Shown piece after piece: positions 43,636 through 52,034 of a DNA stretch of 64,000 nt (positions within the stretch are counted from its first letter, which is position 1; each line of letters opens with the position of its first letter). The notes under the pieces were generated by a model. That model searched no databases, was not told the DNA's origin, and saw only the letters and a list, made by a program, of their open reading frames with translations. A program made the position numbers and the translations under genes. Source of the stretch: Streptomyces parvulus (GTDB lineage Bacteria; Actinomycetota; Actinomycetes; Streptomycetales; Streptomycetaceae); NCBI RefSeq assembly GCF_014648855.1, contig NZ_BMRX01000012.1:1-64000 (forward strand). The letters are read 5' to 3'.

Positions 43636-45056
43636 GTGACAAAGCGAAGGCAGAGGACACAGCGGTGACCATCCCCGCACAGAGCAGCGGCGCCACCCTC
43701 ACCAAGGACGCCGCGCCCGGCGAGACCCTGCTGAAGGTCACCGGGCTCCAGAAGCACTTCCCGATCAAGAAGGGCCTGCTCCAGCGCCAGGTCGGCGCCG
43801 TGCGCGCCGTCGACGGCATCGACTTCGAGGTCCGCTCCGGCGAGACCCTCGGCGTCGTGGGCGAGTCGGGCTGCGGCAAGTCGACGATGGGCCGGCTGAT
43901 CACCAGGCTGCTCGAACCGACCGCGGGCAAGGTCGAGTTCGAGGGCAAGGACATCACGCACCTCGGCGTCGGCGGGATGCGCCCCCTGCGCCGCGACGTC
44001 CAGATGATCTTCCAGGACCCGTACTCCTCGCTGAACCCGCGCCACACCATCGGCACGATCGTCAGCGCCCCCTTCAAGCTCCAGGGCGTCGAGCCCGAGG
44101 GCGGGGTCAAGAAGGAGGTCCAGCGGCTGCTGTCGGTGGTCGGTCTCAACCCCGAGCACTACAACCGCTACCCGCACGAGTTCTCCGGCGGCCAGCGCCA
44201 GCGCATCGGCATCGCCCGCGCGCTCGCCCTCAACCCGAAGCTGGTCGTGGCGGACGAGCCGGTCTCCGCGCTGGACGTGTCGATCCAGGCGCAGGTCGTC
44301 AACCTCCTCGACGACCTGCAGACCGAGCTGGGCCTGACGTACGTGATCATCGCGCACGACCTGTCCGTCGTGCGGCACGTCTCGGACCGGATCGCGGTGA
44401 TGTACCTCGGCAAGATCATGGAGCTGGCCGACCGCGACCTGCTCTACAAGACGCCGATGCACCCGTACACCAAGGCCCTGATGTCGGCGGTGCCGATCCC
44501 GGACCCGGCCCGCCGCGGTGCCAAGAGCGAGCGCATCCTGCTCAAGGGCGACGTGCCCTCGCCGATCGCCCCGCCGAGCGGCTGCCGCTTCCACACCCGG
44601 TGCTGGAAGGCGACGCAGATCTGCACGACCACCGAGCCGCCGCTGAAGGAGCTGCGGCCGGGCCAGCAGGTGGCCTGCCACCACCCGGAGAACTTCGAGG
44701 ACCAGGCCCCGCAGGACGTCGTCCTGCTCACGGCCGCCAAGGAGGCCGCGGAGCTGGTGTCGGAGGACGCCCTGGCCGAGTCGGCGGCGACGTCGGCGGC
44801 CGTGGCGGCGGAGGTCGAGGCGATCGCCGAGGCCAACGACGAAATGACCGCCCCGTCGACCGTCGCGGCACCTGACGAGGCGACCGCCGCGTCGACCGAC
44901 GACGTGACCGCCACGTCGACCGACGAGCCCGGCGAAGAGGCCGCCGCCCCGGCGACCTCCAGCACGGACGCCCCGGCGACCTCCAAGACGGACACCCCGG
45001 AGGCCCCCGTGGCCCCCGAGGTCACCGACGAGGAGCCTCCCGCCAAGGAGAAGTGA
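43632..45056 (+). CDS. Peptide ABC importer ATPase, DppF/OppF type, with long acidic low-complexity tail
   Basis: 474 residues, well above the usual 320-350. The ATPase part (to about 365) has Walker A GESGCGKST, signature EFSGGQRQRIGIA, Walker B LVVADEPVSALDV, H-loop IAHDLSVVRHV, and the C-terminal SGCRFHTRCWKA cluster segment. After this comes about 105 residues of Ala/Thr/Ser/Glu/Asp-rich sequence with repeats of the EATAASTDDVTATSTDE type and no hydrophobic core, ending PPAKEK. The GTG at 43632 overlaps the previous stop by 4 bp. Last gene of the operon, followed by a long terminator. Confidence 0.92.
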   Translation: MSDKAKAEDTAVTIPAQSSGATLTKDAAPGETLLKVTGLQKHFPIKKGLLQRQVGAVRAVDGIDFEVRSGETLGVVGESGCGKSTMGRLITRLLEPTAGKVEFEGKDITHLGVGGMRPLRRDVQMIFQDPYSSLNPRHTIGTIVSAPFKLQGVEPEGGVKKEVQRLLSVVGLNPEHYNRYPHEFSGGQRQRIGIARALALNPKLVVADEPVSALDVSIQAQVVNLLDDLQTELGLTYVIIAHDLSVVRHVSDRIAVMYLGKIMELADRDLLYKTPMHPYTKALMSAVPIPDPARRGAKSERILLKGDVPSPIAPPSGCRFHTRCWKATQICTTTEPPLKELRPGQQVACHHPENFEDQAPQDVVLLTAAKEAAELVSEDALAESAATSAAVAAEVEAIAEANDEMTAPSTVAAPDEATAASTDDVTATSTDEPGEEAAAPATSSTDAPATSKTDTPEAPVAPEVTDEEPPAKEK

Positions 45057-45063
45057 CCCGCAG

Positions 45064-45110
45064 GCCGACGAGCCCCCGACCCACGCCGCGTGGGGCGGGG
45101 GCTCGTCGGC
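45064..45110 (+). terminator. Terminator of the peptide importer operon
   Basis: Outer 15-bp stem GCCGACGAGCCCCCG (45064-45078) with CGGGGGCTCGTCGGC (45096-45110), continued by an inner 6-bp CCCACG/CGTGGG stem and a 3-nt loop after one mismatch. It starts 8 bp after the importer stop. Confidence 0.85.
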
Positions 45111-45126
45111 GGGTGAGAATGGCCGG

Positions 45127-45786
45127 GTGTACGAGGAACTCTTCAGCCCCACCGTCCAGCACACGCTCGACCTGATCGGCATCTTCGTCTTCGCCATCTC
45201 CGGCGCGCTGCTGGCCGTACGCAAGAACTTCGACGTGTTCGGCATCGCCGTCCTCGCCGAGGTCACCGCCCTCGGCGGCGGGCTGTTCCGGGACCTGGTC
45301 ATCGGGGCCGTGCCGCCCGCGGCCTTCACGGACCTCGGGTACTTCGTCACCCCGCTGCTCGCCACGGTCCTGGTCTTCTTCCTCCACCCCCACGTGGAGC
45401 GCCTCCAGACGGGCGTGAACATCTTCGACGCGGCGGGGCTCGGCCTGTTCTGCGTCGCCGGCACCACCAAGGCGTACGACTACGGGCTCGGCCTGACCGC
45501 CTCCGCCTGCCTGGGCCTGACCACCGCGGTCGGCGGCGGCGTCCTGCGCGACGTGCTCGCCAACGAGGTCCCCTCCCTGCTGCGCTGGGACCGCGACCTG
45601 TACGCCGTCCCCGCGATCGTCGGCGCCACCATGGTCGCCCTGTGCATCCGCTACGAGGCCCTCACCCCGTTCACCAGCGCGCTCGCGGTCGTCACCGCCT
45701 TCGTCCTCAGGCTGCTCGCCCTGCGTTTCCACTGGCGCGCGCCGCGCGCCTGGAACCGGCGGTCGACGGTGGTGGAGGGGGAGTGA
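45127..45786 (+). CDS. TRIC/YadS-like (UPF0126) membrane protein
   Basis: 219 residues with about seven hydrophobic helices in two repeated halves, each bearing the GGGxxRD signature (ALGGGLFRDLVIGAVPP and VGGGVLRDVLANEVPS). This internal duplication is diagnostic of the prokaryotic TRIC-type cation channel family; some homologs are linked to glycine uptake. GTG start 17 bp after the operon terminator. Convergent with the erythromycin esterase gene 4 bp away. Confidence 0.88.
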   Translation: MYEELFSPTVQHTLDLIGIFVFAISGALLAVRKNFDVFGIAVLAEVTALGGGLFRDLVIGAVPPAAFTDLGYFVTPLLATVLVFFLHPHVERLQTGVNIFDAAGLGLFCVAGTTKAYDYGLGLTASACLGLTTAVGGGVLRDVLANEVPSLLRWDRDLYAVPAIVGATMVALCIRYEALTPFTSALAVVTAFVLRLLALRFHWRAPRAWNRRSTVVEGE

Positions 45787-45790
45787 GCCG

Positions 45791-46999
45791 TCAGGGCCGC
45801 TCCGGCACGTCCCTCAGGAACACGACGCCGTCGACGGTGTCCAGCTGTGCGGGGTCGAGCGGGGCGTAGCCGAACCAGGGGGACTCCCGGGGCGCGGGCC
45901 GCTCGTCGCCGCCGAGCGCGGCGGCCAGCCGTCCGGCGTCCACGAGGCAGCGGTCCTCGCCGAGCGCGTACAGGCGCCCTTCGAGGGTGTCCGGCGGCGG
46001 GGTGTCCACGCCCCGGTGCGGGACCGTGCCGACCGCGGTGGCCACGAAGGCGTACTCCGCGCCGAGCCGGGCGGCGGCCAGCGCGCCGGCGCTCCACCAC
46101 CGCACCCGGCCCTGCCACATGCGCATCGTGCTCTGCTCCCGCTGGAGGTGCGCGTTGTGCGCGTGGACCAGCACCGGGCCCCTTTCCGCGAGCGCGAGGA
46201 GGTTGCCGGCCATCATCCGGTCCCGCACCCCCAGCAGCCGGCTCATCCGGGCCGGGGAGGCGTCGGCCATCCAGCGGTGGTAGTCCAGCAGGCCCTTGGC
46301 GGTACGCCCGTGCAGCCGCGCCCGCTCCCAGTCGTCCCGCGGGCCCGTCGCCAGCAGGTGCGGCGTCTGCTCCTCGAAGAGCGTCACCAGGTCGTCGGCG
46401 AGCGCCCGTAGCTCCCCGGCCTCGGCCGACCGCCCGAAGGAACGGGCCGGGTCCGTCATCGCCTCGGGCTCGGTCCACCGGGCGTCGGCGCCGAGCAGCC
46501 GGTCGAGCGTCCTCCCGGAGCAGGGCAGCAGCTCGGGGTCGAGCCGTGCGGCCAGGTGGTCGTGGAGCGCGGTGAGGGCCGCCCGGGGGCTCTCGGCCGC
46601 GGCGATCTCCAGCGGGCCGTCCATGCCGGCGAAGCGCACCCGTTCGGCCGGGGGCCGGTCCTCGTTGTACGCGCGCATCCAGCGCACGAGCGCGCGGTTG
46701 GCCGGCGAGGCGCCGAGGCCGTGGCTGAAGCCGTGCTCCATCGCGTGGTCCAGAGTGCCGGTGCCCGAGGTGACGTAGTCGTCCACGACCAGGCCGGCCA
46801 GGCAGTCGCTCTCGATCGCGACGGTCCGGTAGCCCTCCCGCTCGACGAGCTGCCGGAAGACGTCGTTGCGCAGGTCGAGCAGGGCGTCCTCGCCGTGCGT
46901 GGGCTCCCCGAGGGCGAGCAGCCGGGGCCGGGCCGGCAGCAGGCCCAGCAGGGCGTCGGCCCCGACCCGCAACGCGATCTCCTCGATTCCAGTGGTCAT
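45791..46999 (-). CDS. Erythromycin esterase family protein
   Basis: 402 residues with the Ere family fold: ALGEPTHGEDALLDLRNDVFRQLVEREGYRTVAIESDCLAG supplies the conserved His and Glu, and VLVHAHNAHLQRE the second His region. True EreA/EreB hydrolyse macrolactones, but most Streptomyces members have unknown substrates (related to succinoglycan biosynthesis-like proteins). The ATG lies 3 bp from an 18-bp inverted repeat shared with the divergent MerR-type gene, and no ribosome site fits upstream, so the mRNA may be leaderless or have a very short leader. Regulation by the neighbour is likely. Confidence 0.85.
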   Translation of the reverse strand: MTTGIEEIALRVGADALLGLLPARPRLLALGEPTHGEDALLDLRNDVFRQLVEREGYRTVAIESDCLAGLVVDDYVTSGTGTLDHAMEHGFSHGLGASPANRALVRWMRAYNEDRPPAERVRFAGMDGPLEIAAAESPRAALTALHDHLAARLDPELLPCSGRTLDRLLGADARWTEPEAMTDPARSFGRSAEAGELRALADDLVTLFEEQTPHLLATGPRDDWERARLHGRTAKGLLDYHRWMADASPARMSRLLGVRDRMMAGNLLALAERGPVLVHAHNAHLQREQSTMRMWQGRVRWWSAGALAAARLGAEYAFVATAVGTVPHRGVDTPPPDTLEGRLYALGEDRCLVDAGRLAAALGGDERPAPRESPWFGYAPLDPAQLDTVDGVVFLRDVPERP

Positions 47000-47002
47000 G
47001 GC

Positions 47003-47020
47003 TTCAACGCTATCGTTGAA
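47003..47020. promoter_or_regulatory. Probable operator between the esterase and MerR-type regulator genes
   Basis: Perfect inverted repeat TTCAACG-CTAT-CGTTGAA in a 49-bp divergent gap, adjoining the esterase start codon. Dyads of this size in divergent MerR-family promoters are typical binding sites. The regulator next to it has two MerR-type helix-turn-helix regions. Confidence 0.75.
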
Positions 47021-47048
47021 CTTTCGATGGAGACTTGGCCGCGATACG

Positions 47049-47813
47049 GTGCCGGACGTGGCGCGAGACCTTCAAAGCCGGGAAAAGCTCAGGCCCGTCG
47101 ACCTGGCGCGCCGGCACGGCCTGTCCACACAGGCGGTGCGCAACTACGAGGAGGCCGGCATCCTCCCGGCGGCGGACCGCACGGCGCACGGTTACCGCAC
47201 CTACACCCCGCTGCACGCGCGGGCGCTGGACGCCTTCCTCGCCCTGCTGCCCGGCCACGGCCACCGGACGGCGTCCGGGGTCATGCGGGCGGTGAACGAG
47301 GGCGCGGTGGGCGAGGCCCTCCGGCTGATCGACGAGAGCCACGTCCAACTGCTCGACGACCGGCGGACGCTGGCCGCCGTGGAGGGCGCGCTGCGCGATC
47401 TGGCGGCGGGCCCGGGGCTCCCCGCCGGGGCGGTGCCCGCGACGGGCGGCCGCTTCATCGGGCCGCTCGCCCGGGAGTTGGGCATCCGGCCCGCCACCCT
47501 GCGCAAGTGGGAGCGTGCCGGGGTGGTGCGCCCGCCCCGCGACCCGCTGACCGGTTACCGGGTCTACGGCGAGGCCGACGTGCGGGACGCCCGGCTGGCG
47601 CACCAACTCCGGCGGGGAGGTTACCCGTTGGCACGGATCGCGCCGGTCCTGGAGCAGGTGCGGTCGGCCGGCGGTCCGGAGCCGCTGGAGGCCACCCTGC
47701 GCGACTGGCAGGACCGCGTGGACGCGCGCGGCCGGGCGCTGCTGGCCGGGGCCGCCGAACTGGAGGCGTATCTGCGGGCGCGGGACGGACAGCGAAGGAA
47801 AGCTACCGCTTAG
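47049..47813 (+). CDS. TioE-type double MerR-family transcriptional regulator
   Basis: About 254 residues. Two helix-turn-helix modules: the N-terminal RPVDLARRHGLSTQAVRNYEEAGILP...YRTYTPLH and a second IGPLARELGIRPATLRKWERAGVVRPPRDPLTGYRVY, which is the TioE layout. GTG at 47049 or 47058 are both possible starts with weak ribosome sites. Divergent from the erythromycin esterase gene; it probably binds the 18-bp dyad at 47003-47020 and controls both genes. No separate drug-binding domain of TipA type is present. Confidence 0.85.
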   Translation: MPDVARDLQSREKLRPVDLARRHGLSTQAVRNYEEAGILPAADRTAHGYRTYTPLHARALDAFLALLPGHGHRTASGVMRAVNEGAVGEALRLIDESHVQLLDDRRTLAAVEGALRDLAAGPGLPAGAVPATGGRFIGPLARELGIRPATLRKWERAGVVRPPRDPLTGYRVYGEADVRDARLAHQLRRGGYPLARIAPVLEQVRSAGGPEPLEATLRDWQDRVDARGRALLAGAAELEAYLRARDGQRRKATA

Positions 47814-47838
47814 TAGCGACCTGCTGTACCGTGCAGCC

Positions 47839-48699
47839 ATGCCAGAAGCAGCCCCCGCCCCGGCCGTGCCGGCCACCATCGGCGACAGCGAGTTCGACCG
47901 GGACACCCACGTCACCCGGCGCGCCCCCGGCGTCTACGACATCGACCTCTCCGCCGGCTGGACGATCATCAACGCCGTCAACGGCGGCTATCTGCTGGCC
48001 GTGCTGGGCCGCGCGCTGGGCGACGCCCTCCCGCACCCGGATCCGTTCACGCTCTCGGCCCACTACCTGACCGCCTCCCGGCCGGGACCCGCGGTCGTGC
48101 GCACCGAGACCGTCCGCGCCGGCCGCGGCCTCTCCACGGGCCAGGCCTCCCTCTTCCAGTACGACGACGAGGGCGACGAGGTCGAGCGCATCCGGGTCCT
48201 CGCCTCCTACGGCGACCTCGACACCCTGCCCGACGACGTCCGCACCTCCGCGAAGCCGCCCGCGATGCCGCCGGCCGAGCACTGCTTCGGCCCGGAGGAC
48301 GGTCCCGCCCCCGTCGAGGGCAGCTCCGCCATCACCGACCGGCTGAAGCTGAAGCTCGACCCTGCCACGCTGGGCTGGGCGCTCGGGCAGCCGTCGGGCC
48401 GGGGCGAGATGCGGGCCTGGTTCGGGCTGGCCGACGGCCGGGACGCCGACCCGCTGTCGCTGCTCCTGGCGGTGGACGCGCTGCCCCCGACCGCCTTCGA
48501 GCTGGGCCTGAAGGGCTGGGTGCCGACGGTCGAGCTGACCGCGCACGTGCGCTGCCGCCCGGCGCCGGGCCCGCTGCGGGTCTCCGTCACCACGCGCAAC
48601 CTCGCGGGCGGTTTCCTGGAGGAGGACGCCGAGGTCTGGGACAGCGCCGACCGGCTGGTCGCCCAGTCCCGCCAGCTCGCCCGGGTCCGCCTCGGCTGA
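47839..48699 (+). CDS. Acyl-CoA thioesterase family protein (double hotdog)
   Basis: 286 residues with two hotdog-fold halves (GWTIINAVNGGYLLAVLGRAL; ELTAHVRCRPAPGPLRVSVTTRNLAGGFLEEDAEVWD), as in the TesB-like thioesterase family of actinobacteria. It would hydrolyse acyl-CoA esters; chain length unknown. It starts 25 bp after the regulator gene and may be co-transcribed. Convergent with a TetR gene across a hairpin. Confidence 0.82.
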   Translation: MPEAAPAPAVPATIGDSEFDRDTHVTRRAPGVYDIDLSAGWTIINAVNGGYLLAVLGRALGDALPHPDPFTLSAHYLTASRPGPAVVRTETVRAGRGLSTGQASLFQYDDEGDEVERIRVLASYGDLDTLPDDVRTSAKPPAMPPAEHCFGPEDGPAPVEGSSAITDRLKLKLDPATLGWALGQPSGRGEMRAWFGLADGRDADPLSLLLAVDALPPTAFELGLKGWVPTVELTAHVRCRPAPGPLRVSVTTRNLAGGFLEEDAEVWDSADRLVAQSRQLARVRLG

Positions 48700-48718
48700 C
48701 CCGCGCCGCGCCGGGTGC

Positions 48719-48744
48719 CCGGTCCCCGTTCCCGCGGGGGCCGG
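48719..48744. terminator. Bidirectional terminator between thioesterase and TetR genes
   Basis: Arms CCGGTCCCC (48719-48727) and GGGGGCCGG (48736-48744), with one non-canonical pair and an 8-nt loop, placed between the two convergent stop codons. Confidence 0.6.
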
Positions 48745-49371
48745 TCAGTCCAGCCAGTGCCGGCGGCCCACGCTGATCAGCCGCAGCTGCCGCTCCGCCG
48801 TCCGCGCCGCGAGCCGGCGCTCCTCCTCGGGAGCGTCCAGGGTCTCCAGGAACAGCGAGGCCGTGATCAGCATCTGGTCGACGTAGAGACCGGCCAGCAT
48901 CCGCAGATCCGCGTCGCTCCAGCCCGCCGACTCCGCGTCCTTGGCCAGCTCGGCCCGCACCTCCTCGGCGAACCGGGCCAGTTCCTCCCGTATGGCCTCG
49001 CGCACCGGCTGCACGCCTCCGTGCCGCTCACGGGCGACGAAGCGCACGTGCGCCGGGTGCGCGGCCACGTGACCGGCGATCAACTCGACCGCGCGGGCGA
49101 TGCGTTCGTCGCTGTCCCCGGCCGGCGACACGGTCGTCCGGATCATCGGGTGCAGGCTGCCCAGCGCCTCCTCGACCAGCGCCACCCCCAGGTCCGCCGT
49201 CGAGCGGAAGTGCCGGTAGAAGGCGGTCGGCGCGACGCCCACCGCACGGGTGACCTCCCGCAGGCCCAGACTGCTCAGGCTCTGCTCCTCCAGCAGCACG
49301 AGGGCCGCGTCCAGGAGCGCCTGGCGCGTCTTGAGCTTCTGGGCCTGCCGGGCGCCGGGAGTGTGACTCAT
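48745..49371 (-). CDS. TetR family transcriptional regulator
   Basis: 208 residues. N-terminal DNA-binding domain LKTRQALLDAALVLLEEQ...LREVTRAVGVAPTAFYRHF, then an all-helical ligand domain with the FAEEVRAELA and LYVDQMLITASLFLETL segments typical of a TetR_C subgroup found near fatty-acid desaturase or lipid genes. It is divergent from two small membrane-protein genes; repeated AACAACTGT sites between them are candidate operators. Confidence 0.88.
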   Translation of the reverse strand: MSHTPGARQAQKLKTRQALLDAALVLLEEQSLSSLGLREVTRAVGVAPTAFYRHFRSTADLGVALVEEALGSLHPMIRTTVSPAGDSDERIARAVELIAGHVAAHPAHVRFVARERHGGVQPVREAIREELARFAEEVRAELAKDAESAGWSDADLRMLAGLYVDQMLITASLFLETLDAPEEERRLAARTAERQLRLISVGRRHWLD

Positions 49372-49382
49372 GCCATGCAGTT

Positions 49383-49448
49383 AACAACTGTTCTCCGGAA
49401 TTGGAAAGCCGTGGAGCGCGCTAGACTGGGTAGTCAGTGAACAACTGT
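49383..49448. promoter_or_regulatory. Direct repeats AACAACTGT flanking a probable promoter
   Basis: Two exact copies of AACAACTGT (49383-49391 and 49440-49448) lie 57 bp apart between the TetR gene and the small membrane-protein gene. Their outer bases differ (TTAAC...TTC and TGAAC...GA). A TAGACT hexamer at 49422-49427 between them could be a -10 box. Likely TetR binding sites. Confidence 0.5.
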
Positions 49449-49499
49449 GACCACAAACGTTCACCGAAGCCGGTCACCAAAGATTGGGGGATCCGCGCC

Positions 49500-49667
49500 A
49501 TGGTCTTTCTCGTCGTCGCACTGCTGCTCCTCGGTGTGGTGCTGGGCACCGTCGCCCACGCGCCGCTCACCTTCTCCGTCGCCGCCGGCCTGGTCATCGC
49601 CGTCTGGCTCGGCGTCTTCGCGCTCCGCGAGCGGCTCGGCCGCCGACGGGGCACCTCCGCCCACTGA
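49500..49667 (+). CDS. Small two-helix membrane protein
   Basis: 55 residues: MVFLVVALLLLGVVLGTVAH and a second helix FSVAAGLVIAVWLGVFAL, ending in a basic tail RERLGRRRG. The ATG at 49500 is preceded by GGGGG about 9 nt upstream. An in-frame GTG at 49437 would place a charged non-membrane leader first and overlaps the operator, so it is not used. Unknown function; the context (divergent TetR, DUF4190 protein next) suggests a TetR-controlled membrane pair. Confidence 0.65.
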   Translation: MVFLVVALLLLGVVLGTVAHAPLTFSVAAGLVIAVWLGVFALRERLGRRRGTSAH

Positions 49668-49700
49668 CGCCCGGACCCGCAGCCCAGCAGGGAGAACCTC

Positions 49701-49976
49701 ATGCAGCTCACCGCACCGGCCACCCGCTCCGCCCGCCGCACCGGCATCCGGGACACCGACGGCATGGCCGTCGCCTCCTTCGTCCTCGGACTGCTCGGCC
49801 TCCTCGTCCTCAACGTCTTCCTGGGCCCGATCGCCATCGCCCTGGCCTCCGTCGCCCTGTGGCGCGGCACCGCCCGCCGCGGCCGGGCCCTCCTCGGTCT
49901 CGGCCTGGGCGTCGCCGACCTGCTGGTCCTGGTGGCGTTCATGGCCACGGACAACACGATGTCGTGGAGCCTGTGA
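49701..49976 (+). CDS. DUF4190-type small membrane protein
   Basis: 91 residues with two hydrophobic segments: MAVASFVLGLLGLLVLNVFLGPIAIALASVALW and GRALLGLGLGVADLLVLVAFMA. The alternating Gly-Leu pattern matches DUF4190. Function unknown. 33 bp after the preceding small membrane gene, with AGGGAGA ahead of the ATG; probably one transcript. Confidence 0.75.
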   Translation: MQLTAPATRSARRTGIRDTDGMAVASFVLGLLGLLVLNVFLGPIAIALASVALWRGTARRGRALLGLGLGVADLLVLVAFMATDNTMSWSL

Positions 49977-50029
49977 GGCCGACCTTGCCCTGAGGCCGGG
50001 GACAAGTGCCCCGTAGAATCGGCCTCACC

Positions 50030-51199
50030 ATGGCTTACCTCGACCACGCCGCGACCACCCCGATGCTCCCCGAGGCGGTCGAGACACTCACCGCCCACCT
50101 GGGCGTCACCGGCAACGCCTCCTCGCTCCACGCGTCCGGCCGCCGGGCGCGGCGCACCGTCGAGGAGGCCCGCGAGACCCTCGCCGAGGCGCTCGGCGCC
50201 CGCCCCAGCGAGACGGTCTTCACCTCCGGCGGCACCGAGGCCGACAACCTCGCCGTCAAGGGTCTGTACTGGGCCCGGCGCGACGCCGACCCGGCCCGCA
50301 TCCGGGTGCTGGCCAGCCCCGTCGAACACCACGCCGTCCTCGACGCCGTCCACTGGCTGGGCGAGCACGAGGGCGCCCGGGTCGAGTACCTGCCGGTGGA
50401 CGCCCACGGCCGCGTGCGCCCCGACGCACTGCGCGAGGCGCTCGCCCGCAACCCCGACGACGTCGCCCTCGCCACCGTCATGTGGGCCAACAACGAGATC
50501 GGCACCATCCTGCCGGTCCGTGAACTCGCCGACGTGGCCGCCGAGTTCGGGGTGCCGCTGCACGCCGACGCGGTCCAGGCCTTCGGTCAGCTCCCGGTCG
50601 ACTTCGCCGCCTCCGGGCTCGCCGCGATGACCGTTTCCGGCCACAAGATCGGCGGCCCCTACGGCATCGGCGCGCTGCTGCTGGGCCGCGAGTACACCCC
50701 GGTGCCCGTGCTGCACGGCGGCGGCCAGGAGCGCCACGTCCGCTCCGGCACCCTCGACGTGCCCGCCGTCGCCTCCTTCGCGGTCGCCGGACGCCTCGCC
50801 GCCGAGCGGCGCGAGTGGTTCGCCCGCGAGATCGGCGCCCTGCGCGACGACCTGGTCGACGCGGTCCGTACGGCGGTCCCGGACGCGATCCTCGGCGGCG
50901 ACCCGGCACCCGGGGGCCGGCTCCCGGCCAACGCCCACTTCACCTTCCCCGGCTGCGAGGGCGACTCCCTGCTGCTCCTGCTCGACGCCCAGGGCATCGA
51001 GTGCTCCACCGGCTCCGCCTGCACGGCGGGCGTCGCCCAGCCCAGCCACGTCCTGCTGGCCACCGGCACCGACCCCGACCTGGCCCGCGGCACCCTGCGC
51101 TTCTCGCTCGGCCACACCTCCACGCGGGCCGACGTGGAAGCGCTCGGCAAGGCGATCGGCCCGGCGGTGGAGCGGGCGCGGGCGGCCGGACTGACGTAG
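50030..51199 (+). CDS. Cysteine desulfurase (NifS/IscS-like)
   Basis: 389-residue PLP enzyme. Start MAYLDHAATTPM is diagnostic; FTSGGTEADNLAVKG, PLP lysine in TVSGHKIGGPYGIG, and the catalytic cysteine loop IECSTGSACTAGVAQPSHVL. It generates persulfide sulfur for tRNA thiolation and Fe-S clusters. mnmA follows about 0.8 kb downstream on the same strand, which argues that this desulfurase supplies the sulfur for the 2-thiouridine modification. Confidence 0.93.
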   Translation: MAYLDHAATTPMLPEAVETLTAHLGVTGNASSLHASGRRARRTVEEARETLAEALGARPSETVFTSGGTEADNLAVKGLYWARRDADPARIRVLASPVEHHAVLDAVHWLGEHEGARVEYLPVDAHGRVRPDALREALARNPDDVALATVMWANNEIGTILPVRELADVAAEFGVPLHADAVQAFGQLPVDFAASGLAAMTVSGHKIGGPYGIGALLLGREYTPVPVLHGGGQERHVRSGTLDVPAVASFAVAGRLAAERREWFAREIGALRDDLVDAVRTAVPDAILGGDPAPGGRLPANAHFTFPGCEGDSLLLLLDAQGIECSTGSACTAGVAQPSHVLLATGTDPDLARGTLRFSLGHTSTRADVEALGKAIGPAVERARAAGLT

Positions 51200-51235
51200 G
51201 ACACGTCGGCACCGGGCCACCGGACGCGGGCGGAC

Positions 51236-51973
51236 CTACGCGCTCTTCGTGCCGGAGCCCGAGGGAGCGGGCGACGGCCTGCTCGTGGCCGCCCGGCGCA
51301 CCAGCTTCATGTACCGCTCCCAGTCCCAGTGCGGACCCGGGTCGGTGTGGTCGGTGCCCGGCACCTCCACGTGGCCGATGATGTGCTCGCGGTCCAGGGG
51401 TATGCCGTACCGCGCGCAGATCCGCGCCGTCAGCCGCGCGGAGGCCGCGTACATCGCGTCGGTGAAGTCCTGCGGGCGGTCCACGAAGCCCTCGTGCTCG
51501 ATGCCGACACTGCGTTCGTTGTACTCCCGGTTGCCCGCGTGGTACGCCACGTCCAGCTCGCGGATCATCTGGGTGACGCCCCCGTCCTGCCCCACGATGT
51601 AGTGCGTGGCCGCCTGGTGGCCGGGGTCCTGGAACGCCTTCACCGCGCTGTCGAAAGTGCCCTGGGTGACATGCACGATCACCATGTCGACGCCGAAGTC
51701 GTCCGGCCGGTCGGCCCGCCGCCAGTTCGCGTCCGCCGCCGCCACCCAGCGCGCCCCCGCGTAGTCCACCGCGCCCTCCTCGCGGGGCCGCTCGACGCCC
51801 GGCACCCGCCACCACAGCCGGGCCAGCTCGTCGCGGGCCAGCACGGCCGTGCCCACGGCCGCGGCGGCACCGCCGACGATCAGCGCCCGCCGGCCGATCC
51901 GCCGGTCGGCGTCGCCAGACCCGCCCGCGGACCCGTCCGCGGGCTCACTCGTGGATTCGTGCTTCGCCCCCAT
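51236..51973 (-). CDS. Tat-exported N-acetylmuramoyl-L-alanine amidase
   Basis: 245 residues. Twin-arginine-type signal (DRRIGRRALIVGGAAAAVGT) and a membrane anchor or cleaved leader, then an Amidase_2 domain: MVIVHVTQGTF (zinc His), AATHYIVGQDGGVTQMI, VGIEHEGFVDRP, and HTDPGPHWDWERYM (zinc His). It cleaves the MurNAc-L-Ala bond. It sits on the opposite strand between the cysteine desulfurase and mnmA genes, splitting a functional pair. Confidence 0.88.
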   Translation of the reverse strand: MGAKHESTSEPADGSAGGSGDADRRIGRRALIVGGAAAAVGTAVLARDELARLWWRVPGVERPREEGAVDYAGARWVAAADANWRRADRPDDFGVDMVIVHVTQGTFDSAVKAFQDPGHQAATHYIVGQDGGVTQMIRELDVAYHAGNREYNERSVGIEHEGFVDRPQDFTDAMYAASARLTARICARYGIPLDREHIIGHVEVPGTDHTDPGPHWDWERYMKLVRRAATSRPSPAPSGSGTKSA

Positions 51974-52034
51974 GCGATCTTCAACGCATACTCGCGCGCT
52001 CCGGTTCCCGCCCTCCCCGTACTCTGGAGGGGTT

